NCBI GenBank assembly: GCA_947496555.1
Contig: CANMDH010000001.1
Span: 186,001-250,000, forward strand
Reading direction: 5' to 3'
Source: an uncultured Aquimarina sp.
Lineage (GTDB): Bacteria > Bacteroidota > Bacteroidia > Flavobacteriales > Flavobacteriaceae
Length of the DNA: 64,000 nucleotides
Below, piece by piece: positions 1-9,548 of this stretch (its first letter is position 1; the number at the start of each line of letters is the position of its first letter). The translations under genes and the position numbers were made by a program. The notes below the pieces were generated by a model. That model was not told the origin of the DNA. It saw nothing but the letters and a program-made list of their open reading frames with translations, and ran no database searches.

Positions 1-963
1 GATATTATTCCAGCATCTAACGAATATGGTAGAGCCTCTAAAGCTACTGTAAATATGGTATTAGCTAAAATATACCTTAATGCAGAAGTATATACAGGAG
101 CTCAAAGATACGATGCAGCACTTTCTGCCTCTGAATTAGTAATCAATGACGGAAACTATTCTTTAGATGATGATTATCAGTCTATATTTCAAGGTGATAA
201 TTTCACATCACCAGAAATCATATTTCCTCTTATAGGAGACAGAGTTAATGCACAATCTTTTGGTAACACAACTTATTTGGTAAATGGAAGCTACGGAGAT
301 AGTACAATGGACATCGCAAGTTTTGGAGCTCAAGCCTCTTGGTTTGGTCACCGTTGTACAGAAGCTTTATACGGACTATTTGATGAGTTAAATCCAAATA
401 GTACTGATACAAGTATAGACGAGACTGATGTTAATGAAGATAGAAGAGCTATCTTCCATACTAGCGGACATAATCCTGTGATGGAGGATTATAGAAAGTG
501 GGAAGATGGATATCCTACCACAAAATTTAGAAATACGTATGCCGAGGGTACAGCTCCACTAATGAACGCATCTGATATTGACTTTCCTATGTTCAGATTG
601 GCTGATGCCTATTTAATGTATGCAGAGGCACACCTACGTAATGGAGGAGGTAGTCTTGATGCAGCCTTAGGTTATGTAAATGCATTAAGAGAAAGAGCAT
701 ATGGTAATACTAATGGAAATATTGCCAGTAGTGAGTTAACTCTTGATTTCATTATCGACGAGAGAGCTAGAGAATTGTATTATGAAGCTCATAGAAGACA
801 AGATCTTATAAGATTTAAAAGATTTACAGGTGGTACATATTTATGGCCTTGGAAAGGTGGTGTAGTAAGCGGTATTCCAATCCCTGAAAACTATGACCTT
901 TTTCCATTTCCTCTTGAAGCCTTACAAGCGAACCCTAACATCGATCAAAATGATGGTTTTTAA
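1..963 (+). CDS. SusD/RagB-family nutrient-binding lipoprotein (5' end outside window)
   Basis: This is the C-terminal part of a SusD-like surface lipoprotein that captures glycans at the outer membrane and hands them to a SusC TonB-dependent transporter. The reading frame is open from base 1, so the gene starts upstream of the window, where a susC gene is expected. The visible part is 320 codons of a family that is usually about 500-550 residues. It has TPR-like helices (NMVLAKIYLNAEVY, LADAYLMYAEAHLRNGG) and the family's C-terminal signature ELYYEAHRRQDLIRF. The neighbours (SusE, two GH13 enzymes) point to starch or maltodextrin as substrate. The family call is firm; the substrate is inferred from context. 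Confidence 0.95.
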   Translation, partial: DIIPASNEYGRASKATVNMVLAKIYLNAEVYTGAQRYDAALSASELVINDGNYSLDDDYQSIFQGDNFTSPEIIFPLIGDRVNAQSFGNTTYLVNGSYGDSTMDIASFGAQASWFGHRCTEALYGLFDELNPNSTDTSIDETDVNEDRRAIFHTSGHNPVMEDYRKWEDGYPTTKFRNTYAEGTAPLMNASDIDFPMFRLADAYLMYAEAHLRNGGGSLDAALGYVNALRERAYGNTNGNIASSELTLDFIIDERARELYYEAHRRQDLIRFKRFTGGTYLWPWKGGVVSGIPIPENYDLFPFPLEALQANPNIDQNDGF

Positions 964-990
964 TCAATTTGGAACTAAAAAGTAATAAAA

Positions 991-2088
991 ATGAAAAATT
1001 TATTTAAAATATCAATTTTTGCCCTAGTTGCTTTAATTACTTTCTCTTGTGAAGATGAGGATGATAAAGTTATTGCTCAAGGTATCGAAGCAGCAAGTTT
1101 AATGACTTTGGAAGTGCCTGCTCAATTATTAGAAAGTGATGCGGCCAATGAAATCACAGTTTCTTGGGAATCTGCCGATTACGGAACCCCTACTCAAGTG
1201 GATTACATTCTTGAAATGGGATTATCTGGGACCGATTTTGCAACATCTACTATAGTAACTATTACGCAACAAACCTCTCATACTTGGACTGTTGAGCAAC
1301 TTAATTCTCAACTAATTAATCTTGGTGTAGAGGCTGATAATGAAGCTACAGTAGAATTAAGAGTTAAATCATCCATTGGTAGTGGACGAACAGAAGAGCT
1401 GATGTCTTCAATAACATCAATTACAACAACTCCATATTCTACATTCTTCTTTTTGCCAAATAGAGTATGGTTACCAGGTGGGTATGCTAGTGCAAGTGGT
1501 TATGGTGGTGATTGGGATCCTGCTGATGCTCAAACACCTACTCTTGCAGCACCTGAAGAGGGAGATACTAATTATGAAGGATATGTGTATTTTGCTAATG
1601 ATAACTCTCAATTCAAAATAATTGAGGGACCAGAATGGAATACTTTTACAGACTACGGAACCAATGGTACCGCTGGTGTTCTTTTTGATGGTGATGGAGA
1701 AAACAATCTAGAGGTAGTAACTGCTGGGTACTACAGAATCAATGCAGATACTGCAGGCTTAACATATACCCTTACTCCTACTACTTGGGCAGTAACTGGT
1801 GATGCAACACCTAATGGTTGGGCAAGTGACGATGGAACTATCCCAGATCATGATCTGGTTTATGATCCAGATGCAAAAACTTGGTCAACTACATTAGATC
1901 TTGTACCTGGTGTGATCAAATTCAGAGCTAATGATGAATGGATAGAGATCTTTGGAGGCGCTGATGGCATATTGAATATGTTTAATAATACAGATAATAC
2001 AATTCCTGTAGAAAGTGCAGGTAATTATACGATTACCATTAACCTAAGTAATCCTAGAATTTATACATATTCTATAGTACCAAACTAA
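991..2088 (+). CDS. SusE/SusF-like outer-membrane starch-binding lipoprotein
   Basis: Predicted surface lipoprotein of 365 aa that helps hold starch at the cell surface. It has a short signal peptide ending in a lipobox (ITFSC, Cys at about residue 20) followed by acidic residues (EDEDD), typical for surface-exported flavobacterial lipoproteins. Residues about 30-140 resemble the SusE N-terminal domain (EITVSWESADYGTPTQ). Two aromatic-rich beta modules follow (about 150-255 and 260-365), the usual place of SusE/F carbohydrate-binding modules. It lies 27 bp after susD in the same direction, so co-transcription is likely. The binding specificity is inferred from the adjacent amylases. Confidence 0.88.
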   Translation: MKNLFKISIFALVALITFSCEDEDDKVIAQGIEAASLMTLEVPAQLLESDAANEITVSWESADYGTPTQVDYILEMGLSGTDFATSTIVTITQQTSHTWTVEQLNSQLINLGVEADNEATVELRVKSSIGSGRTEELMSSITSITTTPYSTFFFLPNRVWLPGGYASASGYGGDWDPADAQTPTLAAPEEGDTNYEGYVYFANDNSQFKIIEGPEWNTFTDYGTNGTAGVLFDGDGENNLEVVTAGYYRINADTAGLTYTLTPTTWAVTGDATPNGWASDDGTIPDHDLVYDPDAKTWSTTLDLVPGVIKFRANDEWIEIFGGADGILNMFNNTDNTIPVESAGNYTITINLSNPRIYTYSIVPN

Positions 2089-2118
2089 GAACATTACAAT
2101 TAGTCAAAATTAAACCAA

Positions 2119-2145
2119 CAGAGGCTGTTTTTTAAACAGCCTCTG
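2119..2145 (+). terminator. Perfect 12-bp hairpin between susE and the amylase gene
   Basis: CAGAGGCTGTTT, a TTT loop, then its exact complement AAACAGCCTCTG. It is not followed by a T-run, so it may act as a partial terminator or as an mRNA stability element that lowers downstream expression, rather than as a full stop. The next gene starts only 17 bp later. Confidence 0.55.
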
Positions 2146-2161
2146 AACTTTAAACCAAATT

Positions 2162-3634
2162 ATGAAAAAGATTACTGTAAACACAGCAAAAAGCCTACTG
2201 CTTGGACTATTTTCAGTAGCCTTGGTAGGATGTTCTTCTGATGACTCTACCGATAATCCAAACCCAGGAGGAGGCGATGGTGGTCCTGTATCTAATGCTT
2301 CAAAACTCGATCTTAATCAGTTTAGGCAACAAGGTGTAGGCGTCATGATGCAAGCTTTTTATTGGAATGTTGAACCTAAAGGAGGATGGTATGATCTAAT
2401 AAACAGTAAAATAGATGATTGGTCTGCAACGGGCGTAAATAGAATATGGCTACCGGCACCTGGGAAAGGGCAATCAGGATTTTCTTCAATGGGATATGAT
2501 CCCTCTGACTATTTTGATGTAGGAGAATTTGATCAACACAACACCATAGAAACACGATTTGGTTCCAGAACCGAATTAGAAAATCTTATAGCCAAAGCCC
2601 ATTCCAGTAATGTGCAGGTTGTTGCAGATATTGTAATGGGTCACAATTCTGGAGGAGGTAAACAAGAAAACCCTTTTAGACCAGGAGATACTGAAGTATA
2701 TACTTTATTCAACAAAGAAAATGGAAATGCTTCTGACAAATTTAACAGAGACTACAACCATTTTCATCCCAACGATATTCATAGTAGTGATGGATTTGAG
2801 GACAATCTATTCTTTGCTAAAACCGATGTTTGTCTTGAACAAAAATATGTACAAGACTGGTTATGGGGTAGGGATGATTCTGTAGCAGAATTCTATAAAA
2901 ACACATTAGGCTTTGATGGCTGGCGTTTTGACTATGTCAAAAGCTTTGATCCAAAATGGGTAAAAGCTTGGAACGACAAAGTTGGAGGGTTTTCGGTTGG
3001 TGAAAACTTTGATGGCAATGCGCAAGTTCTTAAAGATTGGGTAGATGCATCAGGATCTCCCGCTTTTGATTTTGCATGTTTCTACAAATTGGATGAAACT
3101 TTAGATCGAAACAAGGATCTAACAGCTCTTGGCGGTGCCAACAATATGCTTCGTAAAATATATCCGGATAAAGCAGTAACTTTTACTGCAAATCACGATA
3201 CCGAAAAAGATACAAATACAGATAATAATATAAGCTTCGGGAATAAAATGATCGCCTACGCTTATATTCTTACGCATGATGGTTACCCTACCCTTTTCTA
3301 TAACGATTATGAAAATACTAATTTCAAAGACAACCTTAAGAACTTGGTCTTGATTCATAATTCCATTGCTATAGGAAATGTAGAAATCCTAAAAGCAAAT
3401 AAAGATGAATATATCATGAAAAGATCAGGAGAAGGAGATAATCCTGGACTGATTTTTTATATAAACATTAGCAATCAAACAAAGCAAAGTTCGGTAAGAT
3501 CAAACTGGCCAGAAAAGAAGCTGGTTGACTATGCTGATAACTCGACCAAAACGCTGACTGCAGATGCTAATGGGCAGGTTACCATTGAAACTCCTGCCAA
3601 AAGCTTTACTATATGGTCAATAGGTAAAGAGTAA
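2162..3634 (+). CDS. Alpha-amylase, GH13 family lipoprotein
   Basis: Endo-acting alpha-amylase of 490 aa, predicted to be membrane anchored: signal peptide with lipobox LVGC (Cys24) followed by SSDDSTDN and a Gly/Pro linker. The GH13 barrel spans about residues 55-410. Visible catalytic residues are Asp257 in GWRFDYV (nucleophile), Glu281 in SVGENFDG (acid/base) and Asp346 in ANHDTEKD (stabiliser). The WRFDYVK and VGENFD context resembles the plant/archaeal-type GH13 subfamilies (6/7) more than the Bacillus liquefying type; this subfamily call is from memory of motifs. It lies in the PUL after SusD and SusE and would cut surface-bound starch into importable oligosaccharides. Confidence 0.93.
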   Translation: MKKITVNTAKSLLLGLFSVALVGCSSDDSTDNPNPGGGDGGPVSNASKLDLNQFRQQGVGVMMQAFYWNVEPKGGWYDLINSKIDDWSATGVNRIWLPAPGKGQSGFSSMGYDPSDYFDVGEFDQHNTIETRFGSRTELENLIAKAHSSNVQVVADIVMGHNSGGGKQENPFRPGDTEVYTLFNKENGNASDKFNRDYNHFHPNDIHSSDGFEDNLFFAKTDVCLEQKYVQDWLWGRDDSVAEFYKNTLGFDGWRFDYVKSFDPKWVKAWNDKVGGFSVGENFDGNAQVLKDWVDASGSPAFDFACFYKLDETLDRNKDLTALGGANNMLRKIYPDKAVTFTANHDTEKDTNTDNNISFGNKMIAYAYILTHDGYPTLFYNDYENTNFKDNLKNLVLIHNSIAIGNVEILKANKDEYIMKRSGEGDNPGLIFYINISNQTKQSSVRSNWPEKKLVDYADNSTKTLTADANGQVTIETPAKSFTIWSIGKE

Positions 3635-3675
3635 AAAGAAATGTAACGATTTCTTGAATTAGCCAATATTTTTTT

Positions 3676-3705
3676 AGAGAGTGTCCTATGGGCACTCTTT
3701 ATTTT
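3676..3705 (+). terminator. Rho-independent terminator after the amylase gene
   Basis: The stem AGAGTGTCC/GGGCACTCT (one G-T pair) with loop TAT is followed by TTTATTTTTATT. It lies about 45 bp after the amylase stop. The rest of the 308-bp gap to the next gene (3711-3942) is AT-rich without a gene. Confidence 0.75.
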
Positions 3706-3895
3706 TATTACACCAGATTCTTTCTAATTAAAAAGCTTATTCTTTAGGTAAACCAAAATGTTTTCACTTTTAATTTCGCATTAAATTCCGTTAAAAATTC
3801 AGTTTTCAACATTAAAATCCTAAAAACGTAAAGTATTTTTCAACACTATAACGTTTGCGTAATAACTCAGTACGCTCAAATCAAGTAAGTTGAAG

Positions 3896-3903
3896 TATTT
3901 TTG
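3896..3903 (+). promoter_or_regulatory. Candidate -7 element for the second GH13 gene
   Basis: TATTTTTG fits the Bacteroidota -7 consensus TAnnTTTG and lies 39 bp before the chosen ATG at 3943. No TTG -33 element is seen at the right distance, so this is tentative. A related stretch, AAGTATTTTTCAA, occurs about 60 bp upstream. Confidence 0.35.
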
Positions 3904-3942
3904 AATATTAGGGACAACTTATGTTCATTAAAAACACAAATC

Positions 3943-6714
3943 ATGAAAAAAATTATCTTTTTACTAATTCTCTTTTTAGGGATTTTTACTAACTACGCTC
4001 AACAACAGAATGCGACTTTTATTATTACTCCCGACTCTTTTGAAGAAGGGGATCAAATTACTATCACGGTATCTGGTGTCGACACAAGTATTTGGGGAGT
4101 AAATGACATCTATCTTTGGGCTTGGTATTTTGAAGCTGGAAGCAATAATGCTATCAATTCACCAACAAATGGTGATTGGACTAATTCTAACGAAGCAAAT
4201 AAATTCAAGGATAACGGCGATGGGACTTATTCATTTACCATGGTCCCTACTTCTTTTTATAATGCTACCGGAATAGATCGAATCGGAATGCTTGCCAAAG
4301 CAAAAGATGGATCTGGTGATAAAAAAACACAGGATAATGTAGTAAACGTTGGAATTTTTGAGTTCTCTTTAGACTCCCCAGGAAGCACAATAAATATTGT
4401 AAATTCTGGTGATCCCTTATCTATAACTGCCAGTACAACAGTATCTGCTGATTTTGTGTTATCTGCTAACGGATCTGTAATCGATACACAAACAGGAATA
4501 ACAAACTATGTTACATCATATTCAGTAGTCGAGAATACTGATTTTACCCTAGAAGCGACCCAATCTGGAACGTCGAATACACTATCAGCCCAGTTTTCTG
4601 CAATAATTGCTCCAGATGTAAATGAAGCCCCTGTTCCAGACGGAATGCAAGATGGAATTAATATCGATCCTTCAGACGAGTCTACTGTTACTTTGGTACT
4701 ATACGCTCCTGGAAAAGAGTTTGTGCATGTAAAAGGAAACTTCAATGGGAATGATTGGGCAATAGATGATGCATATCTAATGAATAAAGATAGTTCAAGT
4801 GATCGTTTTTGGATTACATTAGATGATTTACCAGAAGATTCGGATCTACTTTTCCAGTATGTTGTTGAAGGGTCAATCTCGATTGCAGATCCCTACTCTA
4901 CTCTTATTTTATCTGAATTCAATGATATTTATATCGACGATAATACTTTTGAAAACATTCCCGAATACCCCACAGGAAAAACAAATCATGCCATGACCTG
5001 GGTAAGATTAGACGAAGAAGAATATGATTGGGAAATTGAAGATTTCAAAAGACCGGCAGCCGAAGACTTGGTTATTTATGAGTTACTAATTAGAGATTTT
5101 GACGAGCTACATTCCTATGAAGCCGTTAGTGCAAGGTTAGACTACCTACAAAACCTAGGAATTAATGCTATAGAATTATTGCCTGTTTCAGAGTTTGATG
5201 GAAACATTAGCTGGGGGTACAACCCTTCTTTCCATATGGCTTTGGATAAATATTATGGTTCTCCAGAGGATTTCAAAAAATTTGTGGATGAGTGCCATGA
5301 AAGAGGAATCGCCGTTATTCTAGATGTAGTTTATAATCATGCTACCGGTCAAAATCCATACTACCGAATGTGGAATGACTGTAATGGCTGCTATACCGGT
5401 AAAGTAACAGCAGAAAATCCTTTCTTTAATATTGAAGACTCTAATACTTCTTTTTCATTCTTTAATGATATGGATCATGAGGCAAATGTGACTGAAGCTT
5501 ACATTGATCGTCTTAACGAGTTCTGGTTAAATGAATATAATATAGATGGTTATCGTTTTGATTTTACCAAGGGTTTTACTAATACCATTGGAGATGGTGG
5601 ATCATTTGACCAAAGTCGAATCAATATCTTGACTCGAATGAATAACAAAATTAAAGATATTGACCCTAATGCCTATGTAATTTTAGAGCATTTTGCTCCC
5701 AATGAAGAAGAGACAATTCTTATAAACCAAGGAATGTTGGTATGGGGCAATCATAATTTCAATTATAACCAAGGCACAATGGGGTATGACAACTCAGATT
5801 TTAGCTGGGCATCTTATGTAAATAGAGGTTGGGATACTCCCTCTAATGTAAGCTTTATGGAAAGTCACGATGAAGAGAGGTTGATGTATAAAAACATACA
5901 ATTTGGTAACGGAAGTGGAGATTATTCGGTTAAAGACTTATCTACTGCTTTAGATAGAATCGAATTGGCCGGTGCCTTTTATTTTACCATTCCTGGTCCA
6001 AAAATGATATGGCAATTTGGAGAATTAGGGTATGATTTTAGTATCAATACTTGTGAAGACGGGAATGTAGATGGGGGTTGTAGAACCAACCCAAAACCTA
6101 TTCGATGGGACTATTTTGAAGATCCTGATAGAAAGGCTGTATATGACTTATATTCAAAACTTATAGCCTTGAGACAAAGCGAAAGAATATTTCAAACAAG
6201 TAATTTTACAATCGACGCAGCATCAGACGCTGCAAAATCAATTCATCTTACCAATGATTCAAGAAGATGGAGAGGTGTAAGAAACGTTACCATTATTGGT
6301 AATTTTGGTGTTGAACCTATAGAGATTGACCCTAAATTTCAGAAAAGAGGTATTTGGTTTAACCTGTTGGATTATAAATCCAGACCTCTTTTTGTAAGGG
6401 ATGTAAACGAAAAAATCACCTTGCAACCTGGTGAATTTAGAATTTATGGAGATCGACCACATTTTCCACGTTTTCGTGTACCTGCAAGACCCGGTCTGAT
6501 CGTCTATCCAAATCCTACAAGGGCTTCTTTTGCAACAAAAGAAGATGCAAAAAAGGTTGCTATTTACAATATTACCGGAACGATGGTAAAGAAATTTGAA
6601 GGTGATTTTAAATCAGGATATAGTTTTCCAGTTAATGACCTTAGAAAAGGGCTCTATATGGTTAGAATTAGTAATTCTTCTGGGACAACAACTACAAAAT
6701 TGAGCGTTAAATAG
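3943..6714 (+). CDS. Secreted multidomain GH13 glycoside hydrolase with type IX sorting domain
   Basis: Secreted 923-aa starch-active enzyme, numbered from ATG 3943 because MKKIIFLLILFLG there begins a clear signal peptide; an upstream TTG would add 14 unlikely residues. Order: a beta domain typical of flavobacterial starch PULs (about 22-140), a second beta domain (about 140-225), a CBM48-like module (about 245-335, LVLYAPGKEFVHVKGNFN), the GH13 barrel (about 370-760) and a C-terminal type IX secretion domain starting near LIVYPNPT. Catalytic residues: Asp540 in GYRFDF, Glu582 in VILEHF, Asp643 in ESHDEER. CBM48 plus GH13 suggests pullulanase, branching-enzyme-like or maltogenic activity; the exact bond is not determined. 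It is released or attached to the surface by T9SS, unlike the lipoprotein amylase upstream. Confidence 0.9.
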   Translation: MKKIIFLLILFLGIFTNYAQQQNATFIITPDSFEEGDQITITVSGVDTSIWGVNDIYLWAWYFEAGSNNAINSPTNGDWTNSNEANKFKDNGDGTYSFTMVPTSFYNATGIDRIGMLAKAKDGSGDKKTQDNVVNVGIFEFSLDSPGSTINIVNSGDPLSITASTTVSADFVLSANGSVIDTQTGITNYVTSYSVVENTDFTLEATQSGTSNTLSAQFSAIIAPDVNEAPVPDGMQDGINIDPSDESTVTLVLYAPGKEFVHVKGNFNGNDWAIDDAYLMNKDSSSDRFWITLDDLPEDSDLLFQYVVEGSISIADPYSTLILSEFNDIYIDDNTFENIPEYPTGKTNHAMTWVRLDEEEYDWEIEDFKRPAAEDLVIYELLIRDFDELHSYEAVSARLDYLQNLGINAIELLPVSEFDGNISWGYNPSFHMALDKYYGSPEDFKKFVDECHERGIAVILDVVYNHATGQNPYYRMWNDCNGCYTGKVTAENPFFNIEDSNTSFSFFNDMDHEANVTEAYIDRLNEFWLNEYNIDGYRFDFTKGFTNTIGDGGSFDQSRINILTRMNNKIKDIDPNAYVILEHFAPNEEETILINQGMLVWGNHNFNYNQGTMGYDNSDFSWASYVNRGWDTPSNVSFMESHDEERLMYKNIQFGNGSGDYSVKDLSTALDRIELAGAFYFTIPGPKMIWQFGELGYDFSINTCEDGNVDGGCRTNPKPIRWDYFEDPDRKAVYDLYSKLIALRQSERIFQTSNFTIDAASDAAKSIHLTNDSRRWRGVRNVTIIGNFGVEPIEIDPKFQKRGIWFNLLDYKSRPLFVRDVNEKITLQPGEFRIYGDRPHFPRFRVPARPGLIVYPNPTRASFATKEDAKKVAIYNITGTMVKKFEGDFKSGYSFPVNDLRKGLYMVRISNSSGTTTTKLSVK

Positions 6715-6753
6715 TTGGTTTTGCTCCACGCAAGTTCAATTTTTTGAGAATAT

Positions 6754-6788
6754 AGGCTGCCTAACTTTAAGTTAAGCAGCCTTTTTTA
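6754..6788 (+). terminator. Rho-independent terminator closing the starch locus
   Basis: Stem AGGCTGCCTAACTT paired with AAGTTAAGCAGCCT (one G-T wobble), directly followed by six Ts. It separates the starch locus from the exporter operon. Confidence 0.8.
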
Positions 6789-6902
6789 AATCAAAACCTT
6801 ATAATTTAATGGTAATAAAAAAGAATTACTTTTCTTTGTAGAAGATCTTCTTGTATGAGAAGGTTATTTTTACACAAAAAACAAATTAATTTAAAACACT
6901 TA

Positions 6903-9107
6903 ATGCCAAAATTTCCCTTTTACAAACAAGCTGAATCTAAGGATTGTGGGCCAACTTGTATTAAGATTATAGCAAAACACTACGGAAGAGTCCTTAACAC
7001 TCAAAAACTTAGAACTCTCAGTGAAACTACAAGAGAAGGAAGTTCGCTTTTAGGACTTAGTGATGCCGTAGAAGAAATAGGATTCAGATCTCTTGGTGTA
7101 AAACTTTCATTACAAAAATTAGACGAAGTTCCTTTACCCTGCATTGTTCATTGGAACAAAGTACATTATGTGGTGGTATACAAAATCAAAACCACCAGGA
7201 AAGGAGGTATGACTATTTATGTTTCTGATCCTGCCCATGGACTAATTACTTATACCAAAGAAGAGTTTATAAAAGCATGGATCGGAAACAATGCAGATGA
7301 ATACACTGAAGAAGGAGTTGCTCTTTTGGTTGAACCTACGCCAAAATTTTATAGTGATGATTTTGAAGAAGAAGAAGAGAAGTTTGGCTTTAAATTTATA
7401 TCGAAGTATATTTTTAAATACAAATCATTTTTATTTCAACTTGCACTTGGCCTAGGAGCAGGAAGTTTGCTACAACTTATTACTCCATTTCTAACACAAA
7501 GTATCGTAGATGTGGGTATTAAAAATCAGGATATTGATTTTATATATCTTGTATTAATAGCCATGCTTTCTCTATTTATAGGAAGAACACTTATCGACGT
7601 TCTTAGAAGTTGGATTCTTTTGCACCTTAGTACTCGGATAAATATATCATTAATCTCAGACTTTTTTATAAAGTTAATGAACCTCCCTATCTCCTATTTT
7701 GATGTAAAAATGACGGGAGATTTGCTGCAGAGAATCAATGACCATAAACGTATAGAACAGATATTGACAATGTCCTCTTTAAATGTTCTGTTCTCTATGA
7801 TGAATCTTATTGTGTTCAGTATTGTTTTAATTTATTATAGCATTCCCATTTTCGGAATCTTTGCTATTGGTAGTACCATTTATTTTGCCTGGATACTTAT
7901 TTTCTTCAAAAAACGAAAAAAACTAGATTATAAACGCTTTTCGCAAATTAGTGAAGAACAAAGTAAAGTAATTGAGCTGGTGAATGGTATGCAGGAAATT
8001 AAACTACATAATGCCGAAAAAAGAAAGCGTTGGAACTGGGAGTTTGTACAGGCAAAACTATTTAAAATATCTATAGAAAACCTTGCTCTGGAGCAATATC
8101 AAAGTGTGGGGTCCTCTTTTATCAATGAGCTTAAAAACATCATTATTACCGTCTTTTCGGCAAAATTGGTTATCGATGGTGACATTACCTTGGGTATGAT
8201 GTTGGCAATTACGGCAATTGTGGGCCAACTTAATGCTCCAATTTCGCAATTAATTAATTTTCTAAGAGAACTACAAGATGCTCAAATATCTTTAGAACGT
8301 CTGGGAGAAATACATAACAAAGAAGACGAGGAACAAGCAGGGGAAGAAAAGATCAAAGAAATTCCAGAAGGTTCTGGTTTTAATGTGAAAGATTTGGCTT
8401 TTAGATATGTAGGATCTGACAAACCCGTGTTAGAAAATCTTAATTTGTCTATTCCAGCCAATAAAATTACGGCTGTAGTTGGGGTAAGCGGGAGTGGAAA
8501 AACTACCCTAATGAAGCTTTTACTTAAGTTCTATGAACCAGGTGAAGGTCAAATTTTTATTGGTTCTCATGATTTACAAAATGTCTCACAACGGGCATGG
8601 AGAGATCATTTTGGAGTGGTGATGCAAGAAGGATATGTTTTTAACGATACCATCGCAAATAATATTGCTGTTGGAGAGGACTATGTAGACAAGAAAAAAC
8701 TTGCACATGCGGTAGATGTAGCCAATATTAAAGAGTTTATTGAGACCCTTCCTCTATCCTACAATACCAAAATAGGTATGGAAGGTGTAGGGCTTAGTAC
8801 AGGGCAAAAACAACGATTGTTTATCGCTCGAGCTGTTTATAAAAACCCAAAATTCTTATTCTTTGACGAAGCTACCTCGGCTCTTGATGCAAACAATGAA
8901 AAGGTGATTATGGAAAAACTGGATACTTTTTTCAAGAATAAGACAGTAATGGTAATTGCTCATAGATTAAGCACCGTAAAAAATGCCCATCAAATCGTAG
9001 TTTTAGATAAAGGTGAGATCATAGAAGTTGGAAACCATGAAAAATTGATTAAAAAGAAGGGGAGTTATTATAATCTGGTAAAAAATCAACTGGAACTTGG
9101 TAAGTAA
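6903..9107 (+). CDS. Peptidase-containing ABC transporter (C39 peptidase, permease, ATPase)
   Basis: A 734-aa inner-membrane exporter that trims double-glycine leaders and exports the peptide. Start chosen at ATG 6903 because MPKFPFYKQAESKDCG is the usual N-terminus; an ATG at 6855 would add 16 residues. The C39 peptidase (about 1-140) has Gln9, catalytic Cys15 in DCGPTC, His88 in HYVVV and Asp109 in SDPAHG. Six membrane helices (about 170-440) follow, then an ABC ATPase with Walker A GVSGSGKTT, signature LSTGQKQR, Walker B FLFFDEATSALD and H-loop AHRLS. An HlyD partner lies downstream. No leader-peptide gene is adjacent; the only candidate cargo seen in the window is the peptide at 36894-37061. 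Confidence 0.93.
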   Translation: MPKFPFYKQAESKDCGPTCIKIIAKHYGRVLNTQKLRTLSETTREGSSLLGLSDAVEEIGFRSLGVKLSLQKLDEVPLPCIVHWNKVHYVVVYKIKTTRKGGMTIYVSDPAHGLITYTKEEFIKAWIGNNADEYTEEGVALLVEPTPKFYSDDFEEEEEKFGFKFISKYIFKYKSFLFQLALGLGAGSLLQLITPFLTQSIVDVGIKNQDIDFIYLVLIAMLSLFIGRTLIDVLRSWILLHLSTRINISLISDFFIKLMNLPISYFDVKMTGDLLQRINDHKRIEQILTMSSLNVLFSMMNLIVFSIVLIYYSIPIFGIFAIGSTIYFAWILIFFKKRKKLDYKRFSQISEEQSKVIELVNGMQEIKLHNAEKRKRWNWEFVQAKLFKISIENLALEQYQSVGSSFINELKNIIITVFSAKLVIDGDITLGMMLAITAIVGQLNAPISQLINFLRELQDAQISLERLGEIHNKEDEEQAGEEKIKEIPEGSGFNVKDLAFRYVGSDKPVLENLNLSIPANKITAVVGVSGSGKTTLMKLLLKFYEPGEGQIFIGSHDLQNVSQRAWRDHFGVVMQEGYVFNDTIANNIAVGEDYVDKKKLAHAVDVANIKEFIETLPLSYNTKIGMEGVGLSTGQKQRLFIARAVYKNPKFLFFDEATSALDANNEKVIMEKLDTFFKNKTVMVIAHRLSTVKNAHQIVVLDKGEIIEVGNHEKLIKKKGSYYNLVKNQLELGK

Positions 9108-9132
9108 AAGTAATGGTTAATTAAAAATTGGG

Positions 9133-9530
9133 AATTAAGAATTAGGATATAGTAATGGTGAAAGAAAACATTGTTCAAATTAAGAGTTACGAATTTGCAT
9201 TGTCTTGTGTAAGGTTATTTCAAAAGTTAACTAATGAAAAAAGAGAATATGTTTTATCAAGGCAAATATTAAGAAGTGGTACATCAATTGGCGCCAATAT
9301 TGAAGAATCAATAGGTGGTCAAAGCACTAAAGATTTTTTATCCAAAACATCCATTGCATATAAAGAAACCAGAGAAACCCATTATTGGTTGAGATTATTA
9401 AGGGATGCTGATTATATTACCAAAGAAGACAGTAAAGAGCTAATTGAAAAGTGCGAAGAATTATTAAGAATTATAGGTTCTATTAGAAAAACTATTAAAT
9501 CCAAAAATTCTTAATTTATAATTCTTAATT
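9133..9530. repeat. 12-bp inverted repeats flanking the S23-family gene
   Basis: AATTAAGAATTA (9133-9144) lies 10 bp before the four-helix-bundle gene and its exact complement TAATTCTTAATT (9519-9530) lies just after it. The right side also holds a tandem copy of ATTCTTAATTTATA. The repeats bracket a gene that splits an exporter operon, so this may be a mobile or exchangeable cassette. The repeats are AT-rich, so chance cannot be excluded. Confidence 0.5.
9155..9514 (+). CDS. Four-helix-bundle protein, S23 (23S rRNA intervening sequence) family
   Basis: A 119-aa all-helical protein of the S23/IVP family, also related in fold to the accessory proteins of diversity-generating retroelements. 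Family hallmarks are SRQILRSGTSIGANIEES near residues 45-62, and KETRETHYWLRLL. The cellular role of stand-alone members is not established. It sits in the same direction between the C39-ABC gene (47 bp upstream) and the HlyD gene (34 bp downstream) and is bracketed by 12-bp inverted repeats in low-complexity AT-rich sequence. It is therefore probably a cassette inserted into the exporter operon rather than an exporter part. No variable repeat or reverse transcriptase is present, so a retroelement role is unlikely. Confidence 0.88.
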   Translation: MVKENIVQIKSYEFALSCVRLFQKLTNEKREYVLSRQILRSGTSIGANIEESIGGQSTKDFLSKTSIAYKETRETHYWLRLLRDADYITKEDSKELIEKCEELLRIIGSIRKTIKSKNS

Positions 9531-9548
9531 TATAATTATTTTTAAACT

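Noticed and set aside
9155-9514. S23-like protein as the accessory gene of a diversity-generating retroelement
   Set aside because: No reverse transcriptase, template repeat or variable repeat is found nearby.
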